Shown: piece after piece, positions 43,125-53,995 of the stretch | Position numbering within the stretch: position 1 is the stretch's first letter | Layout of the letters: every line of letters begins with the position of its first letter | Source: Neolentinus lepideus HHB14362 ss-1 | Lineage: Eukaryota > Basidiomycota > Agaricomycetes > Gloeophyllales > Gloeophyllaceae | Assembly: GCA_001632425.1 (NCBI GenBank) | Contig: KV425614.1 | Location: forward strand, 1 to 64,000 | Reading direction: 5' to 3' | Length of the DNA stretch: 64,000 nucleotides | Translations under genes and position numbers: made by a program | The notes under the pieces: generated by a model | What the model was told of the DNA's origin: nothing | Databases searched by the model: none | Seen by the model: only the letters and a program-made list of their open reading frames with translations

Positions 43125-43237
43125 ATTCTGTTTCTGTTGTGAGGAATCAGAATCATACATTCTGTCTCCGTTGTGAGGATCACGCATTCTGTTTCCGTTG
43201 TGAGGATCACGCATTCTTTTTCCGTCGAGGATCACAC
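43125..43237 (+). repeat. Minisatellite, ~27-bp unit, four copies
   Basis: Unit ATTCTGTTTCCGTTGTGAGG followed by ATCACGC, beginning 20 bp after the Trm44 stop codon, so it is probably in the 3' untranslated region. The first copy is longer (GAATCAGAATCATAC) and the last is degenerate. Confidence 0.8.
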
Positions 43238-44046
43238 AAGTGTATTGACACAAGCACAAGACTAAATCATCCTGGCTGCACGTGCACTCGGAACTAGTGA
43301 CGCCCAGAACACCTCCGCGACCTCCCAGCAACCAGTGCGGGCACGCAAGGAGAGCCCAGGACGCATACGACCCCGATTCCCATGGCCATGCGCAAGTCGA
43401 CCCCTGCCCGAAGTGCAGAGATGGCTTCCACTCGGAGTGACGGGGGACGGGCTTCACTGCTTCCCCTTCCCCTTCCCCTTCTCCTTCTCCTCTTCTCCCG
43501 TAACGGTACCTATGCAACGAGCACCTTGGATTCTGTTTATATGCGGTGAGAGTCAGCGTTTAGATCGTTTCTTGCCGCCTTGGATGACATGACACGGTTG
43601 CTATCGTCGTCCGTTTGGGTTAGATGATCTAGACGCGGGCGCACAGACACAGAATCTAATATAAAGCAAAGTACCCTCGCCGCACGGAAACAGAAACAGA
43701 CTCAAGGCCTTGCCGCACCGGCGTGCTAGCTTCGACCGACTCCATGCGGCTTATTCGGTGGCCTGAAGAGATCTAGACGTATTGAGGAAGAGATGTTGAT
43801 ATCGATATGTGGTCTGCCACCCCATGATCATCAACTTGATACTGGTGTGTCGCGCGATAAAGAAACGTCGCTGCTCTCGAGAATCATGCGTGTCGTTTAA
43901 CAATTAAATTTCAAATTCCGATAATACCAACATCGTCTGAGATCCCATGGTACCAACATCTTCTATACGCTCAGAACCTGCTTGACCAAACGATCAGAAC
44001 CTCACTTGACCGAGGGCTTAGAACGCGACCTCACTTGACCAAGGGC
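43238..44046. other. Intergenic stretch with a pyrimidine-rich simple repeat
   Basis: No coding feature. CTTCCCC/CCTTCTC repeats at about 43461-43498. A short direct repeat GACCNAGGGCTTAGAA(C/A)GCGACCT is found at 44004-44062, just around the end of the following minus-strand gene. Confidence 0.5.
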
Positions 44047-45026
44047 TTAGAAAGCGACCTTGGCGACGGTCTCGTAGAACGTCTTCCCCTGGATAGTCGC
44101 CACCTCGAGCTCGAGCGCCGACGGCTGGCGCGACCCGTCCCCGCCCGCGAACGTGCCCGCGCCCCACGGCGAGCCTATTCACCATTAATCAATCAGCCTC
44201 ACATCCACTATCCAAAAACACTCACCGCCCCGCAGCTCGGTCAAATTCGTCAGCTGCGCAAACGTGCTCTTGTACCCGAGCGGGACGTAGATGATCCCGT
44301 GGTGCGCGAGCGTGGACATGACGGCGATCGCGGTGGACTCTTGCCCGCCGCCCGGGGACGCGGAGGAGACGAAGAGGCCGGCGTACTTGCCCGCGAGGGC
44401 GCCGGAGGCCCAGAGTTGGCCGGTGGCGTCCCAGAAGGCCTGCAGGGGGTTGGGGTGAGTGGTGGTTTAGGGTGAGTGGGAAGTGAGGGTGGCGAGGAGA
44501 TAAGATGGTGGGACGGGTGGGGAGATAAGATGGTGGGAATGGGATGAGAAGCACGCACCTTCCACTGGGCGGGGTAGTTCCCGTAGCGCGTGGGGATGCC
44601 GAAGAGGAAGGCGTCGAAGGTGGCGAGCTCGGCGGGGGCGATGACGGGGTAGGCGGGCTTGGGCGGGGCGTACAGCGCCTTCAGGATGTCCTCGGAGAGC
44701 GTCTCGGGGACCCTGCGGCATAGTCAGGAGGAGAGGAGGGGTGGAGATGGGCTGGGCTCACTGGAAGATCTTCGCCTCGCCGCCGGCGCTCTCGATGCCG
44801 GCCTTGACGGCCTCGGCGACTGCGCCCGGATTAGCGTGTAGTGTGAGAGCGGTAGTGGGAGATACGCACGCTTGGCGATGTGGCCATAGAGGGTGTAGAT
44901 AACAATAGCGACCTTGGGAGCCATTGCGGGAGGTTTAGCGGGGGCAGTAGAAGAAGAAGCGGCGGGCGCAGATTTCTTGTCGTCGTCTGTAAAGTTATTC
45001 TTCTGGCGTCTGGACGGAAAACACAT
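44047..45026 (-). CDS. NAD(P)H:quinone oxidoreductase A, flavodoxin-like (Pst2/WrbA family) with N-terminal extension
   Basis: Minus-strand exons 45026-44870, 44819-44762, 44712-44559, 44439-44226 and 44174-44047; 236 residues. The core [20 protein letters not shown] carries the FMN phosphate-binding loop (YTLYGHIA for T/S-x-Y/F-G-H), followed by [90 protein letters not shown] and [10 protein letters not shown], all typical WrbA signatures. These enzymes reduce quinones by two electrons with FMN and form tetramers; in fungi they act in quinone detoxification and sit at eisosomes. A 34-residue extension [12 protein letters not shown]... precedes the core; Cys2 followed by basic residues is a candidate acylation site. 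Head-to-head with quinone reductase B. Confidence 0.92.
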
Positions 45027-45702
45027 CCGCCTTTTATCGTGCTCGGGTAGGTGGCCCCCTGGTTATCGATGACTGCTTTTATCGGGCTAGCAGAGGAATA
45101 TTGCGCCATGCTGCGTGGGAGGGAGCGCCTCGGTAAGGTAGGGTTTACCTCAGCCACAGAGGATGAATCAGCACGTAAGCGCGTTCGCGTCAGCAGTTTA
45201 GGCTTGGGGTATGACATCGAGTGGCTGGATTTGGGCGTTTGTTCTGGCGGGTGATGTGTTTTGGGCGTGTGAGGAGCGGGATTGCTGGTTATAGCAGAAA
45301 ATGCTCGCCGGGGATCATTCGAGAATGATCTGTGCAGGACTGTGGTGTTCGACGGAGACGTTTCACTTTACGTTTCCGAGCTCATTAGTCGTTACTGTCG
45401 GCATCTGGGTCCACGTGTCAAACCCATATCCAACTCGAGGATTACATAAGCATGACACATCACAGCAACGTCAGCTAATTCAGGAATGGGAGTCGTGCTT
45501 CTCCTTATGTCGCAGTCAACTCTGAGCGCTCTGTTCATAATATGTATTGCTGCTCTTCACAGTGATGACGAAGGGTGACCCTGACATGATGACCGCATCT
45601 GTTGGTCATGGAGGTTTCCGAGGATCAGGCTCAACGTTGGGCGAGACTTATATACCCCGCTCTACCCCCAGTCTCACTATCCTCTCACCTACGATAGCCA
45701 GC
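45027..45702. promoter_or_regulatory. Shared divergent promoter of quinone reductases A and B
   Basis: The two start codons are 676 bp apart on opposite strands. CTTATATA at 45648-45653 is a TATA-like box 50 bp before the ATG of gene B. GATAAAAGGC on the minus strand (45033-45042) is very close to the start of gene A. No specific regulator site is certain. Confidence 0.4.
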
Positions 45703-46480
45703 ATGTCCCCCAAGGTCGCCATCATCATCTACTCCATGTACGGCCATGTCGCCAAACGTGGGTCCTCCGTCGAATACCAAAGTGCCGCACTCATTCCAGT
45801 TGTTTCTAGTGGCCGAGTCCGTAAAAGCAGGCGTCGAGTCCGCAGGCGGCAAAGCGACCATCTACCAGTACGCACGCACACCGCCCCTCCTCTCTTCTCC
45901 TTCTGACCACCCACCTGCAGAGTCCCCGAGACGCTCCCGCAGGACGTCCTCGCAAAGATGCACGCCCCGCCCAAGCCCGCCTACCCCGTCATCGCCCCCG
46001 CCGATCTCGCCACCTTCGACGCCTTCCTCTTCGGCATCCCCACGCGCTACGGCAACTTCCCCGCCCAGTGGAAGGTGCGTGCTTCTCATCCCATTCCCAC
46101 CATCTTATCTCCCCACCTCCCACTCACCCCCCCTGCAGGCCTTCTGGGACGCCACCGGCCAGCTCTGGGCCTCGGGCGCCCTCGCGGGCAAGTACGCCGG
46201 CCTCTTCGTCTCCACCGCGTCCCCCGGCGGCGGGCAGGAGTCCACCGCCATCGCGACCATGTCCACGCTCGCACACCACGGGATCCTCTACGTCCCGCTC
46301 GGGTATAAGAACGCGTTCCCGCAGCTGACGAACCTCGAGGAGCTGCGCGGCGGGTCGCCGTGGGGCGCGGGCACGTTTGCGGGCGCGGACGGGTCGCGGG
46401 TGCCGACGAGGCTCGAGCTGGAGGTTGCGGAGATTCAGGGGAGGACGTTTTGGGAGTATGTTGCGCGGGTCAAGTTTTAG
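45703..46480 (+). CDS. NAD(P)H:quinone oxidoreductase B, flavodoxin-like, no extension
   Basis: Exons 45703-45757, 45810-45867, 45921-46074 and 46139-46480; 202 residues, the usual core length. [20 protein letters not shown] has the FMN loop; [60 protein letters not shown] and [18 protein letters not shown] follow. It shares the first three intron positions with A and C but lacks the last one (inside RGG|SPWG), so that intron was lost here. It has no MCFPS extension and probably is soluble. The last codons are part of a tandem 31-bp repeat. Confidence 0.92.
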
Positions 46481-46546
46481 TGAGGAGTATGTTGCGCGGG
46501 TCAAGTTTTAGTGAGGAGTATGTTGCGCGGGTCGAGTTTTAGTGGG
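46454..46546 (+). repeat. Tandem triplication of the last codons and stop of quinone reductase B
   Basis: A 31-bp unit (GAGTATGTTGCGCGGGTCAA...TAGTGAG) is present three times in a row; the first copy encodes EYVARVKF and the stop, the other two lie in the 3' untranslated region. Copies 1 and 2 are identical and copy 3 has a single change (CAAG to CGAG) in the coding part. Confidence 0.9.
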
Positions 46547-46673
46547 CGGGTAACATTCTGTATTGGAATTATGGTGTAATTGTTAGTGGGTCCGTGATGA
46601 TCCTGGGTGTATTGATATTTGATTCGACACTATAACTCGGTGTATGCGCGGTTTCCTCGTGCGCTGTGTGCCC

Positions 46674-46890
46674 GATGACCATGACATTGGTGCTCTGCGA
46701 TAACCCATGACATTGGTGCTCTGCGATAACCCATGACATTGGTGCTCTGCGATAACCCGTGCCATTGGTGCTCTGCGATAACCCATGACGTTGGTACTCT
46801 GCGATGACCCATGCCATTGACGCTCTGCGATGACCATGACATTGGTGCTCTGCGATAACCCATGCCATTGGTGCTCTGCGATGACCCGTG
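46674..46890 (+). repeat. 26-bp minisatellite, about eight to nine copies
   Basis: Unit GATAACCCATGACATTGGTG followed by CTCTGC, with variants GATGACC and CCGTGCC. Because 26 is not a multiple of three, all three frames on the minus strand read as repetitive peptides (HQWHGLSQSTN and similar); these are not genes. Confidence 0.9.
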
Positions 46891-48501
46891 GCAGTACTAG
46901 TGATATGGGTTTCACGGACGGGAAGCTCTTTGGGGTCGGGTGTATCATGGAATTGGGTGATCGCGGTCCACAAGCAGCGTCGATCTGTGCGGCGAGTTTG
47001 GATTGTGTGCGGAGAGTTTGGATTGTTCAGCTACTTGATGAGCGACCATTTGGGGTGGATGAGATGAGATGCGGGCGGATGAGATGGGATGTGATGCGGG
47101 CGGATGGGATGAGATGCGGGCGGATGACATGTGGTGCCATCTTCGGTCCTGCGCTTTGCCACGGACGCCGGCAAGTACTGGTGGGAGGCGTCTCTGTACT
47201 TTGCGGGCGTGGTCTGAATCATGGTGCGACTGTGCCCTGTGGGATCGTGGCAGGGAGTTTGCTAGACGCGCGCTCGAGGTGGAGGTGCAGACAGGATATT
47301 ATGTTGCTTGTGCCGGTGTGCTCATGACGTGTGGGAGCCTCTTACTCGTCGATGCCTGCTTTGCTCTTACCGATTCAGAAGAAGAAGGCAAAAATATCTC
47401 GTTTCTTTTCTTCTTGCGTTGGCTTTTGCTTGCACGACATTCTTCTTGCCTTTTGCACGACATTCTCCTTACTCTCACGACTCGGACTTCTCGATATATT
47501 AGCTGGTCGCGGTATCTATGCGTCTTCCCGTTTTCCCCATAGACTGGTTATTACTGCGGAGTTGGTCGAGCAGGCCATCTAAGGAAGTGGTCCTTCCGAA
47601 TTAGGATACGACCACGCGGCTCTTGAAGCTTCTAATCGCGTGTGGCAAGTATACTTTAGCTTGGGAATTGGCTCTCTTCCAATCAATTCAGCTCGGTCGA
47701 TCACCGACTCTTGTAGTATATCGATTTTACACTCTAGAGAAACCATCCTCTGATGGAACGTTTGTATTTAGAGTATGCGGAAGCTATTCAAGCTTGAGTC
47801 TACCTTTCGTTGTGTTGGGTATGCATGCATTGTTGTGTGAACGAGGGTTCTTTTCTTTATCGTGCAACACTAGGGTAAGATTGGACTGTGACTTTTTGAT
47901 AATGATTTGCACTGCCGCGGCAGACGAGATTCACAAGGTATTTGTCTACACCTCCCACAACGCAGCTTCGAATGCCAAGCCCAGTGAGAGATGTCCCACA
48001 TTAATCGCGCGAAGCAGACCATTGGCCACCCACGTCATGATGCGACCAATGGCGAGCGAATACGTTTCTCTCATTCGTGCTTTACTTGGCACGTTCTTAG
48101 GCATGATTAACTTACAAGCCAAGATGAGAGGAACTTGCCTCTATCGGCTCTTCCTTGTATTCATTCACACTCCAATTGCTCGTTCCGACTCCGAGTTGAA
48201 CGTTTGATTCGTGAGGCTCAAAGTTATCTGATAACTGGACAGGATGGCCTGTGCAGGATCTCCAGCGTATCAGCGGCGTACACTCTCTCGTCATCGTCTC
48301 GGTGTGGCATCCATGGGATGATTAAACTGCAATGAAAATTCTTGCTCCATACCTAACGTACACCGAGTCCTGAGGTGCGCATTATATTCCTACCTCATCT
48401 ATACAAAACAAGTGCGTGCCACTATAAATACATCCGTGCTAACGAACTCCGTTTCTCGTTATCCAGTCCTTGTGTATCCAACCACAGTTGCCGGAGGCGT
48501 C
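46891..48501. other. Gene-free, repeat-rich stretch
   Basis: Contains a degenerate GATGAGATGCGGGCG repeat (about 47056-47130) and a repeated TTGCACGACATTCT (about 47429 and 47453). Open frames such as 46830-47327, 47069-47542 and 47623-48207 show no family motif or introns and vary in composition. Confidence 0.4.
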
Positions 48502-49802
48502 CTAGTTGGGGTTGTAGACGATGATGGGTATGGCAGGGGGGGTATCATACAACGTCTTGCAGCGCTTGCCGTGCCACGGCGAGAATTTGGCGGGTACCTT
48601 GGCGTCCTCGGCGTCCTCCTGCGCTACAACGGGGATCGACAGCTTGTCGGCGACGGACCGCGCGGTGTCGGCGTAGCGACGATCGTAGACAACGGCGAAC
48701 ACGCGACGCGCAGCCAGCTCGTACGCGAGGGGCGCGATGGGGTCCTATACAATCAGTGATGGTCAGCCGACATCGCGGACGAGCCATAGTTGAGTATGGC
48801 TACGCACGGACGGTGTCAAGAAGAATACGGTGACGTTCAGTCTGAGCAGCGCCATAGTCGTGACTGTCGAGTGCAGCCCGCTGTCGCCCAAGACGGCCAC
48901 AACGGGTGCACCGATAGATTTGGGAGGGAGAAGTGAGGAGAGGCGGTCGTACCACACAAACGACTGGACCTCTACGAGCTTGGAGAAGTGCGCGTACGAG
49001 ATGTCGCTGGCCCCATTCGCCTTCTGCTCGGACAGAGGATCCACGTCCCGCCCATAAAGGATGGACGACAGCGTCGCCGCGGCTGCCAGGGTCTGGGGAG
49101 CATCAATTGGTGGCTGCACCACGCTGGATTGTTTGCCCTCGTGTCCGTTGTTGAGCAATTCAGCGTCATCCAGCCATGCCCTACCGAGAACAAACATGTC
49201 CCGATCGGGGAACACCTCCGTGATATCGCAGGATATCCCCGCGGTCTCGAGGCGGTACGTGCGCTCGAGCTCCCTCTTGCCGTCTACGGCCCGCGTTTCG
49301 ACCTTCAGCAGGGTGAACTTTGGCGCGACGCGGAGCTGCCGGAATAGCTGGCCGATGGCGAATTTCTCGTCCAGGAAGAGGCGTTCGCATTCGGGAGAGG
49401 TGAGAGCGACGAAGGACGTTGCGATGCAGACGATACGGGAAGCGCATTTGAGTTGGACCTGGCGTTTTTGGGTGATTGGGTGGTCGGGAGATGCGGGTGC
49501 TAGTCGGGGGGATGTGTCGGCGTACACGCGTTCCACAGAAATTGGACGAGCAAAGAATGAGCTATGGGTCGAGGTAGTGTCAATGGCTGTCTCGTTTGAT
49601 AACTGATTGAGAATGCTAACGTACCTCAGGAGGCGTTGCAGGTCTCCCTGAGCAGCTAGCATTATTCGCTCAATGCCAGTGGTATCATCCGGGCATGTTA
49701 TCTAGGCAATGCATCAGTGCATCGCACAACAGACGGATAATTGGACGCTACCTCCACCGACGTCGAGGTATTACTGAAAAAGTCTAAGGATTTCGCTGCC
49801 AT
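48502..49802 (-). CDS. Chorismate-lyase-like fold protein 2 fused to a truncated adenylation (NRPS-like) domain
   Basis: Minus-strand exons 49802-49752, 49701-49625, 49561-48808 and 48744-48502; 374 residues. The first 160 or so residues match protein 1: CPDDTTGIERIMLAAQGDLQ, FFARPISVERVYADTSPRLA, CASRIVCIATSFVALTSPEC, ERLFLDEKFAIGQLFRQLRV, LERTYRLETAGISCDITEVF, PDRDMFVLGRAWLD. From about residue 205 it changes to SILYGRDVDPLSEQKANGAS, DISYAHFSKLVE, VVAVLGDSGLHSTVTTMALL, RLNVTVFFLTPSV and RRVFAVVYDRRYADTARSVA, which resembles the start of an AMP-dependent adenylation domain of NRPS-like enzymes. It ends IPIIVYNPN without the core ATP motifs, so the adenylation part cannot be active. Fusion order and truncation are clear; function is unknown. 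Confidence 0.65.
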
Positions 49803-51030
49803 TGTAGTGGTTATGACTCTTGTTAAAGACGAGAGCAGAGGTAGTCGTGGTTTTATGTTCGATACCCCCAGAAACTGAAGCCATTCAATTGGCGACTGCT
49901 CCAAGACTCCCATACCAAAGACGAAGATGATCACTTCGTGAGATAGAATCATTGACAGAGCCACAGTTTCAGTGGTGGCTTCGCAGGTACAGGATTAGCA
50001 GCAGCATAAGTGGGAAGAAGACAGAAGTCTGTTTCCAACAGCTATACTCCTTGTTCTGCTCCCAACAACTATATTCCTTGTTCTGTTCATCCGCAGAGAT
50101 GCCAGGCGTTGCCCGAACTCGGAGTAATCATCATCTACATGTTCTCTCGACGGAAAGGCGGCAAACATACTCAGATCCTGTCTTCGGCTCGGAATCTGTA
50201 CGATAAAGACCTCTGATTTTCTGCGTCTTCCATCTATGACGTGACACGAAGGGACTGTTTGAGTTGCAACCAATGCGATGGTGTCCTCCCTGGGTTGTGG
50301 TCGTATTTTAGGCTCTTGTGGTTCCACAGAACGTCCATCGCACCAATTCTGAGGGGCCATCGTGTACGTGCCCGGCTTCTGGTTGTCATCAAATTGCACG
50401 CCCAGTGTGACTGCAAGGCCACACGTAGTATATTCAAGAGGATCTTCAACTGTCTCCGGTCGCTTGCGCAGTATAGGCTAAGGAAATAGTCATCTGGTGA
50501 TGAACCTAGGATCGGTTCTCTATGATCTGTGCCAAGGTTCACCCAAGGGCCAGGGAGTCGCGATTCCGGTGGTACAGCGTTCGGAGTGCAACCAACAAGT
50601 AGGCAAGTAAGCTTGTGTGTAGCGCACCATGAGGTGAAGGCTCGATTTGGGCTAGTCAGGTAAAGGTGAGAGTCGGAATGGTGAATGGTGAGAACAACAT
50701 ACCCAATGCAGTGGTCTGCGCGCGCCGGACGACTCTTTCTTTCGCGTTCGCTTCACACTAACAACTTCCTCGGGGCCCATAGGCGTCATCAGCTTGTACG
50801 CGAGCGCGTTCTGATCAGAGAGCTTAACGCATGATAGAACAGTGGAACTCCAGGCATGTTAATGCCAGGGTCCCGGTTTTAAGGGAATGCGAGGGTGGTT
50901 GAAGTGTGAAAGGCGTATCGATCCGACAATTATCTTCAAGATGCTTTCCATAGGGAGTTGCTAGAAAATCTTTATTAGATTCCCCCATCCGACCATCCGA
51001 TTACAAGACGACTCTTTTTTCGCGTAGCTT
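49803..51030. other. Intergenic stretch with one doubtful minus-strand frame
   Basis: A minus-strand frame at 50399-49995 (GTYTMAPQNWCDGRSVEPQE, DFSEFGQRLASLRM-like pieces) with a possible acceptor upstream (CTTGCAG at about 50413) might be the last exon of a gene, but no other exon or family is evident. The short direct repeat CAACAGCTATACTCCTTGTT / CAACAACTATATTCCTTGTT lies at 50037-50085. Confidence 0.25.
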
Positions 51031-51062
51031 TCGCTGTCTTGAAGCCATCATCACTATCAGGG

Positions 51063-51129
51063 GATTTACTGTATGTAGTTGAAGGATGTCTGGTCGAACC
51101 AGAAATCCTTCAATCACATACAGTAAATC
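51063..51129. repeat. 67-bp near-perfect palindrome
   Basis: Arms 51063-51094 and 51098-51129 are inverse complements at 29 of 32 positions with a three-base centre (CGA). The arm sequence is unrelated to those of the hairpins at 38.6 and 39.0 kb. Confidence 0.85.
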
Positions 51130-52983
51130 GCGTAGCCTATCCTTCTGGATTCCGAATTCCTTTAAATTGTGTACGGGCTCAATTACTCGTCTCTAGACTT
51201 ATCTTCCGCCCTTTGGTAAGTTTCAATGTGAGTTTCTCGTCGAGTGTACCCGTGCTTGCTAAATCATTTTCAGGATCTGAATGCTCCTTTTGCGAGGTGT
51301 GAAGAACATCCTCAGCTATCACTAGTCAACATCAGCGCTGCTAGAACACTACATGCCGAAATTACTGGCATCACCCGGTCCTTTACACACTCAAACATGT
51401 CCCCGAGCTCACTCACTCAAATCTGAGTCTTTTTCGGTCCTTAGTATCTCAAAATGTTTATATACTATAGAGCTTTAATACTGTCAAAAATATAGTACAT
51501 TAGTAGAGTAGAGCTTGCGCTATAGCAAAATTTGCAGTGTGTAAAGGAGTGGGCCGGGTCCGGGTTCCCGGAGCCCAGTGTCTCAGATTTGGTATCTCAA
51601 CTCAGAGTATACCTACCGAGTGCAAAGTATGCTGGAATACGGTTTCCAGACCCTATACTATAGTATTGAATGTTATTGTAGCCTATCTATGTTGTACAGC
51701 TGGCAGGAAGCTGCAAACAGAACTGTGTAAAGGAGTGATGGTGTGTAAAGGACCGGGTAATGCCTGTACCGCGAGAAAGCTCGCCTCGGAAACGACCGTG
51801 CAATTACGCGGAGCTCTAAGAGATTGAACCAGTATCTTCTATCGTCTAGCTGCGACGGTTGGACATGGATCCTGATGTACTGGAACCCACATCAACACTC
51901 TTTAGGCCACTATATCACTTCGTCGACTATCTGCTCGCAAAAAGAACAAACCCCATTTGACAGGTATTCTCAGAAAATGAAAGGACTCTTCCCGGGCCAA
52001 CGCGTGGCCTCTAGACAGCGGAAGGCTCGAGCCACTCATCCCTGGGGTATAGTTTATGGGTGGTCCCTTGCATCTTGAAACACTAACGGGTTGCCCTCCC
52101 ATTTTCAGGCTCCAGTACACGTCGTCTTCAACATCTCTCATCCTAGATTCGACATGGCTCCTTTCTCCGCCCTCGTCCTTGCCCGACTTTCGAAGTCAGA
52201 GCGACTACAAAACAAACTGGACCGCTATATTGTATCGTCAAACCTAAAAGGGATGTGAGCTGGCTTCTGGTAAGCGTAGCCGCCGCATGTTTCCTTGGCA
52301 ATTCCGTTCATTTTGGTTCGGTGCCGATGGGCGTCAGGTCATCGAGTCTTTATGTCATCAACTCCGGACCACGATAATTAACATCTAATCGCTGCCTGGA
52401 TCTCGATTGCTCAATCAAATCTACCCCCGAACTCGTCGCTCAACGCCCGGTAAGGTTTCGCCCAATAGGGACAAACCTAATACCTTCGTTTCATCAGGCC
52501 CTAGGGATGCTCGCAATAATGTTACAGTGATGCAGTGCATCAGACAGGTTACTTCACAAACCCTTCACGATTACAACTCCTAGAGCGGCACGACTAGGAA
52601 AACATTTACGTCCATCTTACAGCCCAATTCTTCTCGCAGTACAATGCCAATGCTATCTACTCCCGTTCCGGAGTCCTTCAGTAGCACTTGAACTCGACGC
52701 ACTCGCGCTATCATCGTCCACCCGAAATTTGTTAAAGTGGGTACACCCGATATCATCTTCTGACTATCATCCTGGACGCACAACGAAGGATGACCAAAGG
52801 TAACTGCAAATCTATTGATAGCATGCGATCCACCATGCTTAGCCCCTCTTGTGTCGGCACACCGTGCTTCTCATGGCGTAGGGTATGTACATGTCCAGTC
52901 TCACCGAAAGAGATAAAATAAGGTATGTTATAATACAATGGCAGGGCCACCGAGTGATGCTGAACAAGACAAACGTCGATGAA
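51130..52983. other. Gene-free stretch
   Basis: A repeated GTGTAAAGGAGTG (about 51538 and 51725) and short frames only. The frame starting MAPFSALVLARLSKSERLQN at 52154 is 32 codons long and unsupported. No element ends were recognised. Confidence 0.35.
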
Positions 52984-53995
52984 CTAGTTCTTGACCTTGG
53001 ATACGATCTCGTAGAAGCCCTTGCCCTGCAGGGTGGCAATCTCGATCTCGAGATCAGTGGGCTGGCGGGAACCATCAGAGTTGGCGAAGGTACCGGCGCC
53101 CCATGGAGAGCCTGCAGAAACGCGCACACTATTAGGCTGGTCTGCGATTCGGATAATTGGAATACTCACCACCACGGACTTCGGTCAAGTTTGCCAGGTG
53201 CGCGAAGGTGTACTTGTAGCCTAGCGGCACGTAGATGATGCCGTGGTGGACAAGGGTCGACATCGCAGCCATGAGAGTGGATTCCTGGCCCCCACCAGGA
53301 GCGCCAGTGGAAACAAAGAGACCAGCGTACTTGCCACAAAGGGCAGTGCTAGCCCAGAGCGGACCCGTGGAGTCCCAGAATGCCTACAAACCCGTGAGCT
53401 GAGCACCGAGTATCATCTCAGGTGATACTGACCTTCCATTGGACGGGGAAGTTGCCGTACCGAGTGGGGATACCGAACAGGAAACCGTCGTAGTTCTTGA
53501 GGTCCAAGGGGTCCATGATAGGGTAGTCAGGCTTGGGCGGCGCCTTGACCAACTTCAAGATCTCCGGAGAAAGCGTCTCCGCGACCCTATCAGCAGGACC
53601 AGTTTATTGAGTTGTGTGTTTCAAACACCACTGCTCAGGCAAGACGTACTGGAAGATGGACGCATTCCCACCGGCGCCCTCAATACCACTCTTGATGGCC
53701 TCGGCCACTGAACCGACGATCAGCACGGGGTCGACGGGACGATGAGGGAGGGCGATGATGAGACGACGATGCACGTACGTTTGGCAACATGGCCGTACAT
53801 CGTGTAGACGACGATCGCGAGTCTAGGGGACGACATGATGGGATCTGCAGTGTAAGTTGTGGGTTGTAGCTCAGTGTCAGCCGGAGCTGGGGTATTTGTA
53901 CTATCGGTTGTTGGTTGCTGGCCTAATCGAGATCGTTTGCTCTGACCGCCGTCTTCAGGCAAGTCGTCTTTTCGGCGTTTCGAGGGAAAACACAT
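52984..53995 (-). CDS. NAD(P)H:quinone oxidoreductase C, flavodoxin-like with long N-terminal extension
   Basis: Minus-strand exons 53995-53779, 53707-53650, 53586-53433, 53383-53170 and 53111-52984; 256 residues. Exons 2, 3, 4 and 5 have exactly the lengths found in gene A (58, 154, 214, 128 bp). Core: [20 protein letters not shown] with the FMN loop, [100 protein letters not shown]. The extension of about 53 residues begins [15 protein letters not shown], the same MCFPS-basic start as gene A, and then is Thr/Pro-rich. The shared start supports acylation at Cys2 and membrane association. It is the most divergent of the three. Confidence 0.92.

Noticed and set aside
46674..46890. CRISPR-like array of regular repeats
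   Set aside because: The units are directly adjacent with no spacers and the genome is eukaryotic; this is a minisatellite.
46569..46973. Minus-strand repetitive peptides (SQSTN, HRRAPM repeats)
   Set aside because: They result from a 26-bp minisatellite read in three frames, all equally open; no real repeat protein is indicated.
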